A DNA stretch of 64,000 nucleotides from Cinnamomum chago (taxonomy: Eukaryota; Streptophyta; Magnoliopsida; Laurales; Lauraceae). Below the pieces are notes generated by a model. That model did no database searches, was not told the origin of the DNA, and was given only the letters and a program-made list of their open reading frames with translations. The position numbers were made by a program, and so were the translations under genes. The stretch covers positions 29,934,501 to 29,998,500 of the forward strand of contig CP142452.1 of the NCBI GenBank assembly GCA_038049695.1, read 5' to 3'. Of this stretch, positions 11,992-22,113 are shown piece after piece (position 1 is the first letter of the stretch; each line of letters opens with the position of its first letter).

Positions 11992-14616
11992 TGGCTAGTT
12001 TCTAGGGAAATGGAGCCCGTTTTCTCATTTTGGGCGCTCGGAGGCTCGTTTTCTAGGTTTTAAGCTAACGTTCTAACCTAAACATAGCTTCCAGCTGTGC
12101 GGGCAATCCGGGATTCGGAATCTCGTTCCGTCAGTTCCTGTGAGCCATGAAAGACTATGGTCCCATTCCCGTCAAGTTTCGAGCGCAACGGAGCCCGTTT
12201 TCTCATTTTGGGCGCTCGGAGGCTCATTTTTTAGGTTTTAAGATAATGTTCTAACCTAAAATTACGTTTCAACTGTACGGGCAATCCAGGATTTAGAATC
12301 TCGTTCTGTCAGTTCTTACAAGTCCTGAATGAGTAGGGGCCCGTGGCCGTCAAGTTTCACGGGCAACGGACCCTGTCTGCTGATTTTGTGCGCCCGGAGG
12401 CTCGTTTTCTAGGTTTTAAGCTAACGTTCTAACTTAAATCTACGTTCTAACTGTACGGGCAATCCGAGACTCGTAATCTCGTTCCGTCAGTTCCTACAAG
12501 TCATGAATGACTAGAGGCCCGTTTCGTCAAGTTTCAGGGGCAACGGAGCCCGTTTGCTCATTTTGGGCACATGGAGGCTTGTTTTCTAGGTTTTGAGTTA
12601 CCGATCTAACTTAAACATACGTTTCATATGTACGGAAAATCCTGGATTCGGAACCTCGTTCCGTCAGTTCTTGCAAGTCATGAATGACTAGGTGTCCGTG
12701 CCTGTAAAGTTTCACGGGCAACGGAGCCAGTTAGCTCATTTTGGGCGCTTGGAGGCTTACTTTCTAGATTTAAGCTAACGTTCTAACTTAGACCTACGTT
12801 TTAACTGTACGGACCATCCGGAATTCAGAATCTCGATCCGTCAGTTCCAGCAAGTAATGAATGACTACGGACCCGTGCCCGTCAAATTTCACGGGCAACG
12901 GACCCCGTTTGCTCATTAAGGGGCCCCGGAGGCTCGTTTTCTAGATTTAAAGCAAACGTTCTAACTTAAACCTACGTTTCAACCGTACGGGCAATCCGGC
13001 AATCGAATTCTCGTTCTGTCAGTTCCTACAAGTCGTGAATGACTAGGAGCCCGTGCCCGTCAAGTCTCCCAGGCAACGAAGCCCGTTTGCTTATTTTGGG
13101 CGCCCGGACTTTCGTTTTCTATGTTTTAAGCTAACATTCTAACTTAAACTTACGTTTCGACTGTACGTGCAATCCGGGATTCGGAATCTCGTTCCGTCAA
13201 TTCCAGTAAGTCATGAATGACTAGGGGCCCGTGCCCGGCACGTTTCTAGGGCAATGAAGCCCGGTTTCTCATTTTGGGCGCTCGGAGGCTCGTTTTCTAG
13301 GTTTTAAGCTAACGTTCTAACCTAAACCTAGCTTCCAACTGTGCGGGCAATCCGGGATTCGGAATCTCGTTCCGTCAGTTCCTGTCAGCCATGAATGACA
13401 AGGGTCCTGTGCCCGTCAGGTTTCACGGTCAACAGATCCCGTTAGGTCATTTTGTGCCCCCGGAGGATCGTTTTCTAGGTTTTAAGCTAACGTTTTAACT
13501 TCAACCAACGAGTCAACTGTACGGGCAATCCGGGATTCGGAATCTCGTTCCGTCAATTCTTGTAAGTCATGAATGACTAGGGGCCCGTGCCCGGCAAGTT
13601 TCTAGGGCAAAGAAGCACGTTTTTCTCATTTTGGGCGCTCGGAGGCTCGTTTTCTAGGTTTTAAAGCTAATGTTCTTACCTAAACCTAGGTTTCAACTGT
13701 ACGGGCAATCCGGGATTTAGAATCTCCTTCTGTCAGTTCTTACTTGTCCTGAATGAGTAGGGGCCCGTGGCCGTCAAGTTTCACGGGCAACGGACCCCGT
13801 CTGCTGATTTTGTGCGCCCGCAGGCTCGTTTTCTAGGTTTTAAGCTAACGTTCTAACTGTACGGCAATCCGGGACTTGTAATCTCGTTCCGTCAGTTCCT
13901 ACAAGTCATAAATGACTAGAGGCCCGTTTCGTCAAGTTTCAGGGGCAACGGAGCCCGTTTGCTCATTTTGGGCACATGGAGGCTTGTTTTCTAGGTTTTA
14001 AGTTAACGATCTAACTTAAACCTACGTTTCATATGTACGGAAAATCCGGGATTCGGAACCTCATTCCGTCAGTTTTTACATGTCATGAATGACTAACTGG
14101 CAACGGAGCCAGTTAGCTCATTTTGGGCGCTTGTAGGCTTATTTTCAAGGTTTAAGCTAACGTTCTAACTTTTAAACTTACGTTTCAATTGTACGGACCA
14201 TCCGGAATTTACAATCTCGATCCGTCATTTCCTACAAGTCATGAATGACTACGGACCCGTGCCCGTCAAATTTCACAGGCAGCGGACCCCGTTTGCTCAT
14301 TAAGGGGCCCCGGAAGCTCGTTTTCTAGATTTAAAGCTTACGTTCTAACTTAAACCTATGTTTCAACCGTACGGGCAATCCGGTAATCGAATTCTCGTTC
14401 TGTCAGTTCCTGCAAGTCGTGAATGACTAGGAGCCCGTGCCCGTCAAGTCTCCCAAGAAACGGAGCCCGTTTGCTTATTTTGGGCGCCCGGACTTTCGTT
14501 TTCTATGTTTTAAGCTAACGTTCTAACTTAAACTTACGTTTCGACTGTACGTGCAATCCGGGATTCGGAATCTCGTTGCGTCAATTCCTGTAAGTCATGA
14601 ATGACTAGGGGCCCGT

Positions 14617-14690
14617 GCCCGGCAAGTTTCGACGGAAATCTCGTTCCTTCAATTCCTGTAAGTCATGAATGACTAGGGTCCCGTGCCTGG
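14617..14690 (+). repeat. Partial duplication of m8 (about 70 bp)
   Basis: After ggcaagtttcgac the sequence returns to ggaaatctcgttccttcaa, the middle of m8, so the second half of m8 appears twice in a row. A 5-base match (ttcga) lies at the junction. Confidence 0.7.
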
Positions 14691-16734
14691 CAAGTTTCTA
14701 GGGAAATGGAGCCCGTTTTCTCATTTTGGGCGCTCGGAGGCTCGTTTTCTAGGTTTTAAGCTAACGTTCTAACCTAAACATAGCTTCCAGCTGTGCGGGC
14801 AATCCGGGATTCGGAATCTCGTTCCGTTAATTCTTGTAAGCCACGAAAGACTATGGTCCCGTGCCCGGCAAGTTTCTAGGGCAAAGAAGCCCGTTTTCTC
14901 ATTTTGGGCGCTCGGAGGCTCGTTTTCTAGGTTTGAAAGCTAATGTTCTTACCTAAACCTACGTTTCAACTATACGGGCAATCCGGGATTTAGAATCTCC
15001 TTCTGTCAGTTCTTACAAGTCCTGAATGAGTATGGGCCCGTGGCCGTCAAGTTTCACGGGCAACGGACCTCGTCTGCTGATTTTGTGCGCCCGCAGGCTC
15101 GTTTTCTATGTTTTAAGCTAACGTTCTAACTTAAATCTACGTTCTAACTGTACGGGCAATCCGGGACTCGTAATCTCGTTCCGTCAGTTCCTGCAAGTCA
15201 TGAATGACTAGAGGCCCGTCTCGTCAAGTTTCAGGGGCAACGGAGCACGTTTGCTCATTTTGGGCACATGGAGGCTTGTTTTCTAGGTTTTAAGTTAACG
15301 ATTTAACTTAAACCTACGTTTCATATGTACGGAAAATCCGGGATTCGGAACCTCATTCCGTCAGTTTTTGCATGTCATGAACGACTAGGTGTACGTGCCC
15401 GTAAAGTTTCGCGGGCAACGGAGCCAGTTAGCTCATTTTGGGCGCTTATAGGCTTATTTTCTAGGTTTAAGCTAACGTTCTAACTTTTAAACCTACGTTT
15501 CAATTGTACGGACCATCCGGAATTTACAATCTCGATCCGTCATTTCCTACAAGTCATGAATGACTGCGGACCCGTGCCCGTCAAATTTCACGGGCAGCGG
15601 ACCCCGTTTGCTCATTAAGGGATCCCGGAAGCTCGTTTTCTAGATTTAAAGCTTACGTTCTAACTTAAACCTATGTTTCAACCGTACGGGCATTCCGGTA
15701 ATCGAATTCTCGTTCTGTCAGTTCCTGCAAGTCGTGAATGACTAGGAGCCCGTGCCCGTCAAGTCTCCCAAGCAACGGAGCCCGTTTGCTTATTTTGGGC
15801 GCCCGGACTTTCGTTTTCTATGTTTTAAGCTAACGTTCTAACTTAAACTTACGTTTCGACTGTACGTGCAATCCGGGATTCGAAATCTCGTTCCTTCAAT
15901 TCTTGTAAGTCATGAATGACTAGGGGCCCGTGCCTGGCAAGTTTCTAGGGAAATGGAGCCCGTTTTCTCATTTTGGGCGCTCGGAGGCTCGTTTTCTAGG
16001 TTTTAAGCTAACGTTCTAACCTAAACATAGCTTCCAGCTGTGCGGGCAATCCGGGATTCGTAATCTCGTTCCGTCAGTTCCTGTGAGCCATAAAAGACTA
16101 TGGTCCCATTCCCGTCAAGTTTCGAGGGCAACGGAGCCCGTTTTCTCATTTTCGGCGCTCGGAAGCTCATTTTCTAGGTTTTAAGATAATGTTCTAACCT
16201 AAACATACGTTTCAACTGTACGGGCAATCCGGGATTTAGAATCTCGTTCTGTCAGTTCTTACAAGTCCTGAATGAGTAGGGGCCCGTGGCCGTCAAGTTA
16301 CACGGGCAACGGACCCTGTCTGCTGATTTTGTGCGCCCGGAGGCTCGTTTTCTAGGTTTTAAGCAAACGTTCTAACTTAAATCTACGTTCTAACTGTACG
16401 GGCAATCCGGGACTCGTAATCTCGTTCCGTCAGTTCCTGCAAGTCATGAATGACTAGAGGCCCGTCTCGTCAAGTTTCAGGGGCAACGAAGCCCGTTTGC
16501 TCATTTTGGGCACATGGAGGCTTGTTTTCTAGGTTTTTAGTTCACGATCTAACTTAAACCTACGTTTCATATGTACGGAAAATCCTGAATTCGGAACCTC
16601 ATTCCGTCAGTTCTTGCAAGTCATGAATGACTAGGTGTCCGTGCCCGTAAAGTTTCACGGGCAACGGAGCCAGTTAGCTCATTTTGGGCGCTTGGGGGCT
16701 TATTTTCTAGATTTAAGCTAGCGTTCTAACTTAG

Positions 16735-16750
16735 ACCTACGTTTGCTTAT
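16735..16750 (+). other. m6-to-m7 deletion junction
   Basis: The m6 start (cttagacctacgttt) continues directly into the m7 end (gcttattttgggcg). Local HOR length shows a loss of about 295 bp. The two sides share cgttt. Confidence 0.7.
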
Positions 16751-17843
16751 TTTGGGCGCCCGGACTTTCGTTTTCTATGTTTTAAGCTAACATTCTAACT
16801 TAAACTTACGTTTCGACTGTACGTGCAATCCGGGATTCGGAATCTCGTTCCGTCAATTCCTGTAAGTCATGAATGACTAGGGGCCCGTGCCCGGCACGTT
16901 TCTAGGGCAATGAAGCCCGGTTTCTCATTTTGGGCGCTCGGAGGCTCGTTTTCTAGGTTTTAAGCTAACATTCTAACCTAAACCTAGCTTCCAACTGTGC
17001 GGGCAATCCGGGATTCGGAATCCCGTTCCGTCAGTTCCAGTAAGCCATGAATGACAAGGGTCCTGTGCCCATCAGGTTTCACGGTCAACAGATCCCGTTA
17101 GGTCATTTTGTGCCCCCGGAGGATCGTTTTCTAGGTTTTAAGCTAACGTTTTAACTTCAACCAACGAGTCAACTGTACGGGCAATCCGGGATTCGGAATC
17201 TCGTTCCGACAATTCTTGTAAGTCATGAATGACTAGGGGCCCGTGCCCGGCAAGTTTCTAGGGCAAAGGAGCCCGTTTTCTCATTTTGGGCGCTCGGAGG
17301 CTCGTTTTCTAGGTTTTAAAGCTAATGTTCTTACCTAAACCAACGTTTCAACTGTACGGCAATCCGGGATTTAGAATCTCCTTCTGTCAGTTCTTACTAG
17401 TCCTGAATGAGTAGGGGCCCGTGGCCGTCAAGTTTCACGGGCAACGGACCCCGTCTGCTGATTTTGTGCGACCGTAGGCTCGTTTTCTAGGTTTTAAGCT
17501 AACGTTCTAACTTAAATCTACATTCTAACTGTACGGGCAATCCGGGACTCGTAATCTCGTTCCGTCAGTTCCTGCAAGTCATGAATGACTAGAGGCCCGT
17601 CTCGTCAAGTTTCAGGGGCAACGGAGCCCGTTTGCTCATTTTGGGCACATGGAGGCTTGTTTTCTAGGTTTTGAGTTAACGATCTAACTTAAACCTACGT
17701 TTCATATGTACGGAAAATCCAGGATTCGGAACCTCATTCCGTCAGTTTTTGCATGTCATGAATGACTAGGTGTCCGTGCCCGTAAAGTTTCACGGGCAAC
17801 GGAGCCAGTTAGCTCATTTTGGGCGCTTGTAGGCTTATTTTCT

Positions 17844-17860
17844 AGGTTTAAGCTAACGTT
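17844..17860 (+). other. Empty (pre-insertion) LINE-A target site
   Basis: This 17-base sequence is identical to the target-site duplications that flank the LINE-A copies, but here it continues directly into ctaacttttaaacc with no insert. It is the paralogous unoccupied site in the HOR copy 4089 bp upstream, and it confirms both insertion boundaries. Similar m6 sites without an insert occur elsewhere, for example 51099-51115. Confidence 0.85.
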
Positions 17861-18365
17861 CTAACTTTTAAACCTACGTTTCAATTGTACGGACCATCCG
17901 GAATTTACAATCTCGATCCGTCATTTCCTACAAGTCATGAATGACTACGGACCCGTGCCCGTCAAATTTTACAGGCAGCGGACCCCGTTTGCTCATTAAG
18001 GGGCCCCGGAAGCTCGTTTTCTAGATTTAAAGCTTACGTTCTAACTTAAACCTATGTTTCTACCGTACGGGCAATCCGGTAATCGAATTCTCGTTCTGTC
18101 AGTTCCTGCAAGTCGTGAATGACTAGGAGCCCGTGCCCGTCAAGTCTCCCAAGAAACGGAGCCCGTTTGCTTATTTTGGGCGCCCGGACTTTCGTTTTCT
18201 ATGTTTTAAGCTAACGTTCTAACTTAAACTTACGTTTCGACTGTACGTGCAATCCGGGATTCGAAATCTCGTTCCTTCAATTCCTGTAAGTCATGAATGA
18301 CTAGGGGCCCGTGCCTGGCAAGTTTCTAGGGAAATGGAGCCCGTTTTCTCATTTTGGGCGCTCGG

Positions 18366-18543
18366 AGGCTCGTTTTCTAGGTTTTAAGCTAACGTTCTAA
18401 CCTAAACATAGCTTCCAGCTGTGCGGGCAATCCGGGATTCGGAATCTCGTTCCGTCAGTTCCTGTGAGCCATGAAAGACTATGGTCCCATTCCCGTCAAG
18501 TTTCGAGGGCAACGGAGCCCGTTTTCTCATTTTGGGCGCTCGG
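18366..18543 (+). repeat. m1/m2 hybrid monomer that defines the 7-mer HOR
   Basis: This 178-bp monomer starts like m1 (tagcttccagctgtgcggg) and ends like m2 (aagtttcgagggcaacgg), and is followed directly by m3. It replaces two monomers by one. The same hybrid occurs near 51, 5190, 6590, 12040, 14730, 15980, 26770, 35170, 43570, 48950 and 51610. Confidence 0.75.
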
Positions 18544-21500
18544 AGGCTCATTTTTTAGGTTTTAAGATAATGTTCTAACCTAAAACTACGTTTCAACTGT
18601 ACGGGCAATCCGGGATTTAGAATCTCGTTCTGTCAGTTCTTACAAGTCCTGAATGAGTAGGGGCCCGTGGCCGTCAAGTTTCACGGGCAACGGACCCTGT
18701 CTGCTGATTTTGTGCGCCCGGAGGCTCGTTTTCTAGGTTTTAAGCTAAGGTTCTAACTTAAATCTACGTTCTAACTGTACGGCAATCCGGGACTCGTAAT
18801 CTCGTTCCGTCAGTTCCTGCAAGTCATGAATGACTAGAGGCCCGTCTCGTCAAGTTTCAGGGGCAACGGAGCCCGTTTGCTCATTTTGGGCATATGGAGG
18901 CTTGTTTTCTAGGTTTTCAGTTAACGATCTAACTTAAACCTACGTTTCATATGTACGGAAAATCCGGGATTCGGAACCTCATTCCGTCAGTTCTTGCAAG
19001 TCATGAATGACTAGGTGTCCGTGCCCGTAAAGTTTCACGGGCAACGGAGCCAGTTAGCTCATTTTGGGCGCTTGGGGGCTTATTTTCTAGATTTAAGCTA
19101 GCGTTCTAACTTAGACCTACGTTTCAACTGTACGGACCATCCGGAATTCAGAATCTCGATCCGTCAGTTCCAACAAGTCATGAATGACTACGGACCCGTG
19201 CCCGTCAAGTTTCACGGGCAACGGAACCCGTTTGCTCATTAAGGGGTCTCGGAGGCTCGTTTTCTATATTTAAAGCAAACGTTCTAACTTAAACCTACGT
19301 TTCAACCGTACGGGCAATCCGGTAATCGAATTCTCGTTCTGTCAGTTCCTATAAGTCGTGAATGACTAGGAGCCCGTGCCCGTCAAGTTTCCCAGGCAAC
19401 GGATTCCGTTTGCTTATTTTGGGCGCCCGGACTTTCGTTTTCTATGTTTTAAGCTAACGTTCTAACTTAAACTTACGTTTCGACTGTACGTGCAATCCGG
19501 GATTCGGAATCTCGTTCCGTCAATTCCTGTAAGTCATGAATGACTAGGGGCCCGTGCCCGGCAAGTTTCTAGGGCAATGAAGCCCGTTTTCTCATTTTGG
19601 GCGCTCGGAGGCTCGTTTTCGAGGTTTTAAGCTAACGTTCTAACCTAAACCTAGTTTCCAACTGTGCGGGCAATCCGGGATTCGGAATCTCATTCCGTTA
19701 GCTCCTGTAAGCCATGAATGACTAGGGTCCCGTGCCCGTCAAGTTTCACGGTCAACAGATCCCGTTTGGTCATTTTGTTCCCCCGGAGTCTCGTTTTCTA
19801 GGTTTTAAACTAACGTTTTAACTTCAACCAACGTTCCAACTGTACGGGCAATTCGGGATTCGGAATCTCGTTCCGTCAATTCCTGTAAGTCATGTAGGAC
19901 TAGGGGCCCGTGCCCGTCAAGTTTCGAGCGCAACGGAGCTCGTTTTCCCATTTTGGGCGCTCGGAGTCTCGTTTTCTAGGTTTTAAGCTAATGTTCTTAC
20001 CTAAACCTCCGTTTCAACTGTACGGGCAATCCCAGATTTAGAAACTCGTTCTGTCAGTTCTTACAAGTCATGAATGAGTAGGGGCCCGTGGCCGTCAAGT
20101 TTCGCGGGCAACGGACCCCGTATGCTGATTTTGTGCGCCCGGATGCTCGTTTTTTAGGTTTTAAGCTAACGTTCTAACTTAAATCTACGTTCTAACTGTA
20201 CGGGCAATCCGGGACTCGTAATCTCGTTCTGTCAGTTCCTACAAGTCATGAATGACTAGAGGCCCGTTTCGTCAAGTTTCAGGGGCAACGGAGCCCGTTT
20301 GCTCATTTTGGGCACATGGAGGCTTGTTTTCTAGGTTTTGAGTTAACGATCTAACTTAAACCTACGTTTCATATGTACGGAAAATCCTGGATTCGGAACC
20401 TCGTTCCGTCAGTTCTTGCAAGTCATGAATGACTAGGTGTCCGTGCCCGTAAAGTTTCACGGGCAACGGAGCCAGTTAGCTCATTTTGGGCGCTTGGAGG
20501 CTTACTTTCTAGATTTAAGCTAACGTTCTAACTTAGACCTACGTTTCAACTGTACGGACCATCCGGAATTCAGAATCTCGATCCGTCAGTTCCAGCAAGT
20601 CATGAATAACTACGGACCCGTGCCCGTCAAATTTCACGGGCAACAGACCCCGTTTGCTCATTAAGGGGCCCCGGAGGCTCGTTTTCTAGATTTAAAGCAA
20701 ACGTTCTAACTTAAACATACGTTTCAACCGTACGGGCAATCCGGCAATCGAATTCTCGTTCTGTCAGTTCCTACAAGTCGTGAATGACTAGGAGCCCGTG
20801 CCCGTCAAGTCTCCCAGGCAACGGAGCCCGTTTGCTTATTTTGGGCGCCCGGACTTTCGTTTTCTATGTTTTAAGCTAACATTCTAACTTAAACTTACGT
20901 TTCGACTGTACGTGCAATCCGGGATTCGGAATCTCGTTTCGTCAATTCCTGTAAGTCATGAATGACTAGGGGCCCGTGCCCGGCACGTTTCTAGGGCAAT
21001 GAAGCCCGGTTTCTCATTTTGGGCGCTCGGAGGCTCGTTTTCTAGGTTTTAAGCTAACGTTCTAACCTAAACCTAGCTTCCAACTGTGCGGGCAATCCGG
21101 GATTCGGAATCCCGTTCCGTCAGTTCCAGTAAGCCATGAATGACAAGGGTCCTGTGCCCGTCAGGTTTCACGGTCAACAGATCCCGTTAGGTCATTTTGT
21201 GCCCCCGGAGGATCGTTTTCTAGGTTTTAAGCTAACGTTTTAACTTCAACCAACGAGTCAACTGTACGGGCAATCCGGGATTCGGAATCTCGTTCCGTCA
21301 ATTCTTGTAAGTCATGAATGACTAGGGGCCCGTGCCCGGCAAGTTTCTAGGGCAAATAAGCCCGTTTTCTCATTTTGGGCGCTCGGAGGCTCGTTTTCTA
21401 GGTTTTAAAGCTAATGTTCTTACCTAAACCTACGTTTCAACTGTACGGCAATCCGGGATTTAGAATCTCCTTCTGTCAGTTCTTACTTGTCCTGAATGAG

Positions 21501-21932
21501 TAGGGGCCCGTGGCCGTCAAGTTTCACGGGCAACGGACCCCGTCTGCTGATTTTGTGCGACCGTAGGCTCGTTTTCTAGGTTTTAAGCTAACGTTCTAAC
21601 TTAAATCTACGTTCTAACTGTACGGGCAATCCGGGACTCGTAATCTCGTTCCGTCAGTTCCTGCAAGTCATGAATGACTAGAGGCCCGTCTCGTCAAGTT
21701 TCAGGGGCAACGGAGCCCGTTTGCTCATTTTGGGCACATGGAGGCTTGTTTTCTAGGTTTTAAGTTAACGATCTAACTTAAACCTACGTTTCATACGTAC
21801 GGAAAATCTAGGATTCGGAACCTCATTCCGTCAGTTTTTGCATGTCATGAATGACTAGGTGTCCGTGCCCGTAAAGTTTCACGGGCAACGGAGCCAGTTA
21901 GCTCATTTTGGGCGCTTGTAGGCTTATTTTCT

Positions 21933-21949
21933 AGGTTTAAGCTAACGTT
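21933..21949 (+). repeat. LINE-A copy 1 left target-site duplication
   Basis: The sequence aggtttaagctaacgtt lies immediately before the T-run that is the complement of the LINE poly(A) tail. The same 17 bases follow the other end of the element at 26251-26267. Copies 2 and 3 have the same pair (30334-30350 with 34652-34668, and 38741-38757 with 43059-43075). Confidence 0.93.
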
Positions 21950-21974
21950 TTTTTTTTAATGGTAAGTATGCTCT

Positions 21975-21980
21975 TTTATT
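21975..21980 (-). terminator. LINE-A copy 1 polyadenylation signal
   Basis: AATAAA on the minus strand (TTTATT on plus), 18 bases upstream of the poly(A) tail encoded at 21950-21957. It is kept in copy 2 (30376-30381), copy 3 (38783-38788) and the fourth, broken copy (47183-47188). Confidence 0.7.
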
Positions 21981-22018
21981 TCTTAAAGAATAATTTACAG
22001 AAAAGGAAGTCTCCCATA

Positions 22019-22048
22019 TGGAAGAAGCTTCCAAAGGGGCATACCCCT
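22019..22048 (-). other. LINE-A copy 1 3'-UTR twin hairpin
   Basis: Two adjacent inverted repeats lie between the ORF2 stop and the poly(A) tail. The first is tggaag/cttcca with a 3-base loop (22019-22033). The second is agggg/cccct with a 4-base loop (22035-22048). The second recurs with its flanking bases in LINE-B (58545-58560). A role in recognition of the RNA by the reverse transcriptase is known for some LINE 3' ends; here it is only inferred. Confidence 0.6.
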
Positions 22049-22113
22049 CTATTTACATAAAGAAAGAAAAATAGTCTAAATAAATCAATGGAATAAAGAA
22101 AAAAATTCCATAA

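Larger units (their letters stand above)
11992..17843 (+). repeat. 178-bp satellite array, block 3, with several rearrangement scars
   Basis: Same satellite. The first 1.7 kb repeats 6544-8290 with an offset of 5448-5449, sharing rare variants such as ttaccgatc in m5 (7146 and 12595). After that it diverges. An 18-bp slippage deletion lies at 13849-13857, a partial duplication of m8 at 14617-14690, and an m6-to-m7 fusion removing about 295 bp at 16740-16744. m1-type markers fall at about 12091, 13331, 14781, 16031 and 16981. No gene is present. Confidence 0.92.
17844..21949 (+). repeat. LINE-free 23-mer satellite HOR unit (4.09 kb) upstream of LINE-A copy 1
   Basis: This is the direct satellite ancestor of the LINE-bearing units. 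It starts at the uninterrupted target of LINE-A (17844-17860) and reaches the equivalent point 4089 bp later, where copy 1 of the LINE is inserted. Marker spacing gives one 7-mer (m1/m2 hybrid at 18366-18543) and two 8-mers, i.e. 23 monomers. Its variants (cgttttcgagg near 19611, gttttccc with ggagtctcg near 19945) recur in the same order in the three satellite stretches to the right. Confidence 0.88.
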
